7,697 bases of DNA from assembly GCA_030043175.1 (NCBI GenBank), contig JASHYD010001040.1, positions 1-7,697 of the forward strand, written 5' to 3'. The translations under genes and the position numbers were made by a program. The notes beneath the pieces were generated by a model. The model was given only the letters and a program-made list of their open reading frames with translations, did not search any database and was not told the DNA's origin. Of the stretch, positions 5,460 to 7,697 are shown piece after piece. This DNA comes from Xanthobacteraceae bacterium. Lineage in GTDB: Bacteria > Pseudomonadota > Alphaproteobacteria > Rhizobiales > Xanthobacteraceae. How positions within the stretch are numbered: position 1 is the stretch's first letter; every line of letters starts with the position of its first letter.

Positions 5460-6296
5460 ATGACCCTTAGCCCACCAGATCACCAAGCCATCGCGGCGGA
5501 GGCGCTCGCGGCGACGGACGACGCGCGCCAGATTGCACCGTTTTCGGCGCGCTATCCCGGCCTGACCCTCGACGACGCCTATCGCATCTCGGCCCGTCTG
5601 TGCGAATTACGAACGGCGCGCGGTGAGCGCGTAATCGGCCGCAAGATCGGTTTCACCAATCGTACTATTTGGGCCGAATATGCCGTCTACGCGCCGATGT
5701 GGGGATTCGTGTTCAATACCACGGCGCGCGATCTCCCGCCGCCGCGCCAGGCAGCACAGCACCCGTTTACGCTGGCGCCGTATGCCGAGCCGCGCATCGA
5801 GCCCGAGATTGTGTTTCGCCTTGCCGCAGCGCCCTCCCCCGACATGGACGAGGCGGCGCTGTTCGGTTGCATCGAGTGGGTGGCACAGGGCTTTGAGATC
5901 GTGCAGTCGGTGTTTCCGGGCTGGAAGTTCGCGCCAGCCGACACGGTCATTGTCAATGGTCTCCACGGCGCGCTGCTGCTCGCGCCACGCCATCCGGTCG
6001 GCTTCGACAGCGTCACCAATTGGGTATCCAATCTCGCAGGGTTCGAGATCGAGCTGTTGCGCGATGGCGCCGTGGTCGATCGCGGCCGTGCCGCCAATGT
6101 GCTCGATGGCCCGCTGTCTGCGCTGCGTCATCTCGTCGGCCTGCTGGCGCGCGATCCGGTCTATTCGCCGCTCGCAACCGGCGACATCGTCACCACCGGC
6201 ACCTTGACCCGCGCCTTTCCGATCTTGCCCGGCGAGAGCTGGAGCACGAGGCTTCACGGCATCGAGCTCGGCAGCAGGCCTGTTTGGTTCGCGTGA
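5460..6296 (+). CDS. 2-keto-4-pentenoate hydratase-like (FAH superfamily) protein
   Basis: A 278-residue protein of the fumarylacetoacetate hydrolase superfamily, closest in style to 2-oxopent-4-enoate hydratases (MhpD, XylJ, BphH) and related oxalocrotonate decarboxylases. These cytoplasmic Mg/Mn enzymes add water to 2-hydroxydienoates in aromatic meta-cleavage pathways. The sequence shows GRKIGFTN (60-67), the metal-binding ExE of RIEPEIVF (E114, E116) and a third acidic ligand at E146 in GFEIVQS. It ends with GRAANVLDGPLSALRHLVGLLA and LATGDIVTTGTLTRAFPILPGE, the usual C-terminal signature. Length is close to the typical 260. The frame is open from an ATG at 5424, with further ATGs at 5448 and 5451. 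I prefer 5460 (MTLSPPDHQAI) because the upstream residues are Gly/Pro/Met-rich and fall in a direct repeat. No start has a strong ribosome binding site. No other meta-cleavage genes are visible nearby, so the pathway is unknown. Confidence 0.88.
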   Translation: MTLSPPDHQAIAAEALAATDDARQIAPFSARYPGLTLDDAYRISARLCELRTARGERVIGRKIGFTNRTIWAEYAVYAPMWGFVFNTTARDLPPPRQAAQHPFTLAPYAEPRIEPEIVFRLAAAPSPDMDEAALFGCIEWVAQGFEIVQSVFPGWKFAPADTVIVNGLHGALLLAPRHPVGFDSVTNWVSNLAGFEIELLRDGAVVDRGRAANVLDGPLSALRHLVGLLARDPVYSPLATGDIVTTGTLTRAFPILPGESWSTRLHGIELGSRPVWFA

Positions 6297-6580
6297 ACCG
6301 GATGTCGCCTTGTCCGCAAGACGCCCATAGGCTGGCCCGGTCCGGCATAGCTGCGTCTTGCTGCACCGCGCGAGTCGGGTGGAGTTCGTCGCGGGGTTGG
6401 CGGTGTGGCCGGCGACGAGCGCGGGCATCATCATCGACAGCTGGCTTGTACGGGGTCGCCAAGGCCATCGCGGCCGCTTTCGCAGGCGTAGGCGATTGGT
6501 GTATCGTTGAAGGATGAGTTACCGACGAGATGTGCGGAGCCAGGGTACCGGCGCGTGGAAGTAAATGAATGGAGACGACC
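6297..6580. other. Gap between hydratase and exported-protein genes
   Basis: Overlapping ORFs on both strands continue through this gap from the neighbouring genes but show no domain of their own. The frame around 6380-6440 gives a short mildly hydrophobic run with no start or ribosome binding site. No clear terminator for the hydratase or promoter for the exported-protein gene could be identified. Confidence 0.4.
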
Positions 6581-7697
6581 ATGCAAAACTGCTTCAGGGC
6601 CTCTATGATGGCGATCGTCGCAGTCGCGGTCGGCGTTGTCATATCGGCGCCGATCGTATGGGCGCAGGCTCAGAAGCCTGTGGCTTCGGCACCGGGCGCG
6701 GCGCTGAAAACGCCCTGGGGCGACCCCGATCTGCAGGGCATTTGGATGGAGGAAACCGATACGCCGCTGCAACGCCCCGCTAGATTTGCGAACCAGGAAT
6801 ATTTTACCCCCGAGCAGCGGGCTGAATTGGATGAGGTGCGCTCGGCGCTTGCCGGCAAAGACCAGCGTGCAGAGCGCGGGACCGAACTTGACGTTGGCGG
6901 CTCCTACAATCAGCTGTTCGTGCCCCGCAAGCACTCTGGCGTGCGGACCTCGATGATTGTCGACCCGCCCAATGGCCGCATTCCGCCAATGACCCCAGAG
7001 GCTCAGAAAATAGCCGCCGCTGAGCGGGAATTTCGCCTCGCTTTGATCCAAGCGACAGACACTTGCAAACTTCGATACCGCGGTTGTGCCGGGGGTAAAT
7101 ACGATCCGACGCCCTCGCCGCGACGCGCTGAGCTCGCCCCGCGCTACAGCGTCGTAGGGATAAATCGCCATGACGGTCCGGAGGATTTTGCAGCAGGCAC
7201 ACGATGCCTGCCCGGCAGGCTGCCGGAGTTTGCCAGCATCAGCTTCCGGCGGATCGTGCAGACGCCCGGGGGCATCTCGATGATCTACGACGTTGGCCAG
7301 GGCCAAGGATGGCAGCGGACCATAGTCATGGACGGCAGCCCGCATTTGCCGCCCCACATCCGCCAATGGTTCGGGGATTCGCACGGCCACTGGGAGGGCG
7401 ATACGCTCGTCATCGATGTCACCAACTTCAGTCCGAAGACTGACTTTCAGGGCTCGCGCGAAAACTTGCACCTCGTTGAACGCTGGACGCGGACGAGCAC
7501 GACGGAGATCGCGTACGAGCTCACGATCGAGGACCCGACCGTGTGGGTGCGGCCGTGGACCGTCAAGCGCGAGTTCACGCGACAAAGCGATGAGGAAAAT
7601 AAAATCTATTACGAGCCGCGCTGCATCGAAGGAAACTATGCCCTGCCGGGGATGTTGCGCGGCGCGCGCATGGAGGAGACCGCCTTTGCAGAGGGAC
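6581..7697 (+). CDS. Exported conserved protein of unknown function, cut by window end
   Basis: The frame is open from the ATG at 6581 to the last base: 372 codons with no stop, so the C-terminus is outside the window. GGAG at 6571-6574 lies six bases before the ATG, a good ribosome binding site. Residues 1-28 form a Sec signal peptide: R6, then hydrophobic MMAIVAVAVGVVISAPIV, then a VWA cleavage site, with AQA two residues later as an alternative. The mature protein starts with a short linker, then TPWGDPDLQGIW (44-55). Later come VPRKHSGVRTSMIVDPPNGRIPP and a Trp- and His-rich core near 258-283 (HIRQWFGDSHGHWEGDTL). Cysteines at 162, 169, 209 and 348 could form disulfides in the periplasm. 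I recognise the pattern as a widespread uncharacterised family in soil Proteobacteria and Acidobacteria, but no catalytic function is known to me. It starts 284 bases after the hydratase, so co-transcription is possible but not shown. Confidence 0.88.
   Translation, partial: MQNCFRASMMAIVAVAVGVVISAPIVWAQAQKPVASAPGAALKTPWGDPDLQGIWMEETDTPLQRPARFANQEYFTPEQRAELDEVRSALAGKDQRAERGTELDVGGSYNQLFVPRKHSGVRTSMIVDPPNGRIPPMTPEAQKIAAAEREFRLALIQATDTCKLRYRGCAGGKYDPTPSPRRAELAPRYSVVGINRHDGPEDFAAGTRCLPGRLPEFASISFRRIVQTPGGISMIYDVGQGQGWQRTIVMDGSPHLPPHIRQWFGDSHGHWEGDTLVIDVTNFSPKTDFQGSRENLHLVERWTRTSTTEIAYELTIEDPTVWVRPWTVKREFTRQSDEENKIYYEPRCIEGNYALPGMLRGARMEETAFAEG

Noticed and set aside
5607..6434. 275-codon minus-strand ORF
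   Set aside because: It is a shadow of the hydratase-like gene, with no recognisable motif.
6431..7585. 384-codon minus-strand ORF
   Set aside because: It is antisense to the exported protein, which has a signal peptide, ribosome binding site and conserved blocks. The antisense product is Arg/Ala-rich shadow sequence.

Overview
The window looks like chromosomal DNA of a soil alphaproteobacterium, most likely in or near the Bradyrhizobium group. This is inferred from the GC-rich coding style, an alphaproteobacterial CspA-type cold-shock protein, and the mix of catabolic genes. It rests on recognising sequence style, not on a database search. Five complete protein genes and one gene cut by the right edge are well supported. 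They are separated by unusually long stretches of low-coding DNA, so this reads as a loosely packed accessory region, not a tight operon.

Layout, left to right. Positions 1-556 hold no convincing gene. A cold-shock protein gene follows (557-769, +). Positions 770-2009 hold only weak candidates: a small minus-strand ORF with a good ribosome binding site, and a 124-residue ORF with one hydrophobic segment and a cysteine-rich tail. A dihydrofolate-reductase-family (RibD C-terminal-like) protein lies at 2010-2561 (+). It converges on a GFA/CENP-V-type zinc protein (2831-3382, -), and three small hairpins lie between the two genes. A metal-dependent amidohydrolase with all expected metal ligands follows (3572-4813, -). 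The 189-base gap between these two minus-strand genes holds a perfect 9-bp hairpin and a perfect TGCAAA/TTTGCA palindrome in the presumed promoter of the GFA gene.

Upstream of the amidohydrolase is about 650 bases of apparently decayed sequence, including a 67-codon membrane-protein-like fragment with no proper start. Next is a 2-keto-4-pentenoate hydratase-like enzyme of the fumarylacetoacetate hydrolase superfamily (5460-6296, +). Last is an exported protein of unknown function that runs off the window (6581 to end, +).

Functionally, the amidohydrolase, hydratase-like enzyme and exported protein fit a catabolic neighbourhood: amide or dipeptide-like hydrolysis, meta-cleavage-type keto-acid hydration, and an envelope protein. 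Spacing and orientation do not make them one operon, and no shared pathway can be shown from the sequence. I found no CRISPR array, tRNA, rRNA, insertion sequence or clear new multi-gene system. The items most worth a second look are the exported unknown family, the palindrome and hairpin between the two minus-strand genes, the Cys-rich ORF, and the gene fragments upstream of the hydratase.
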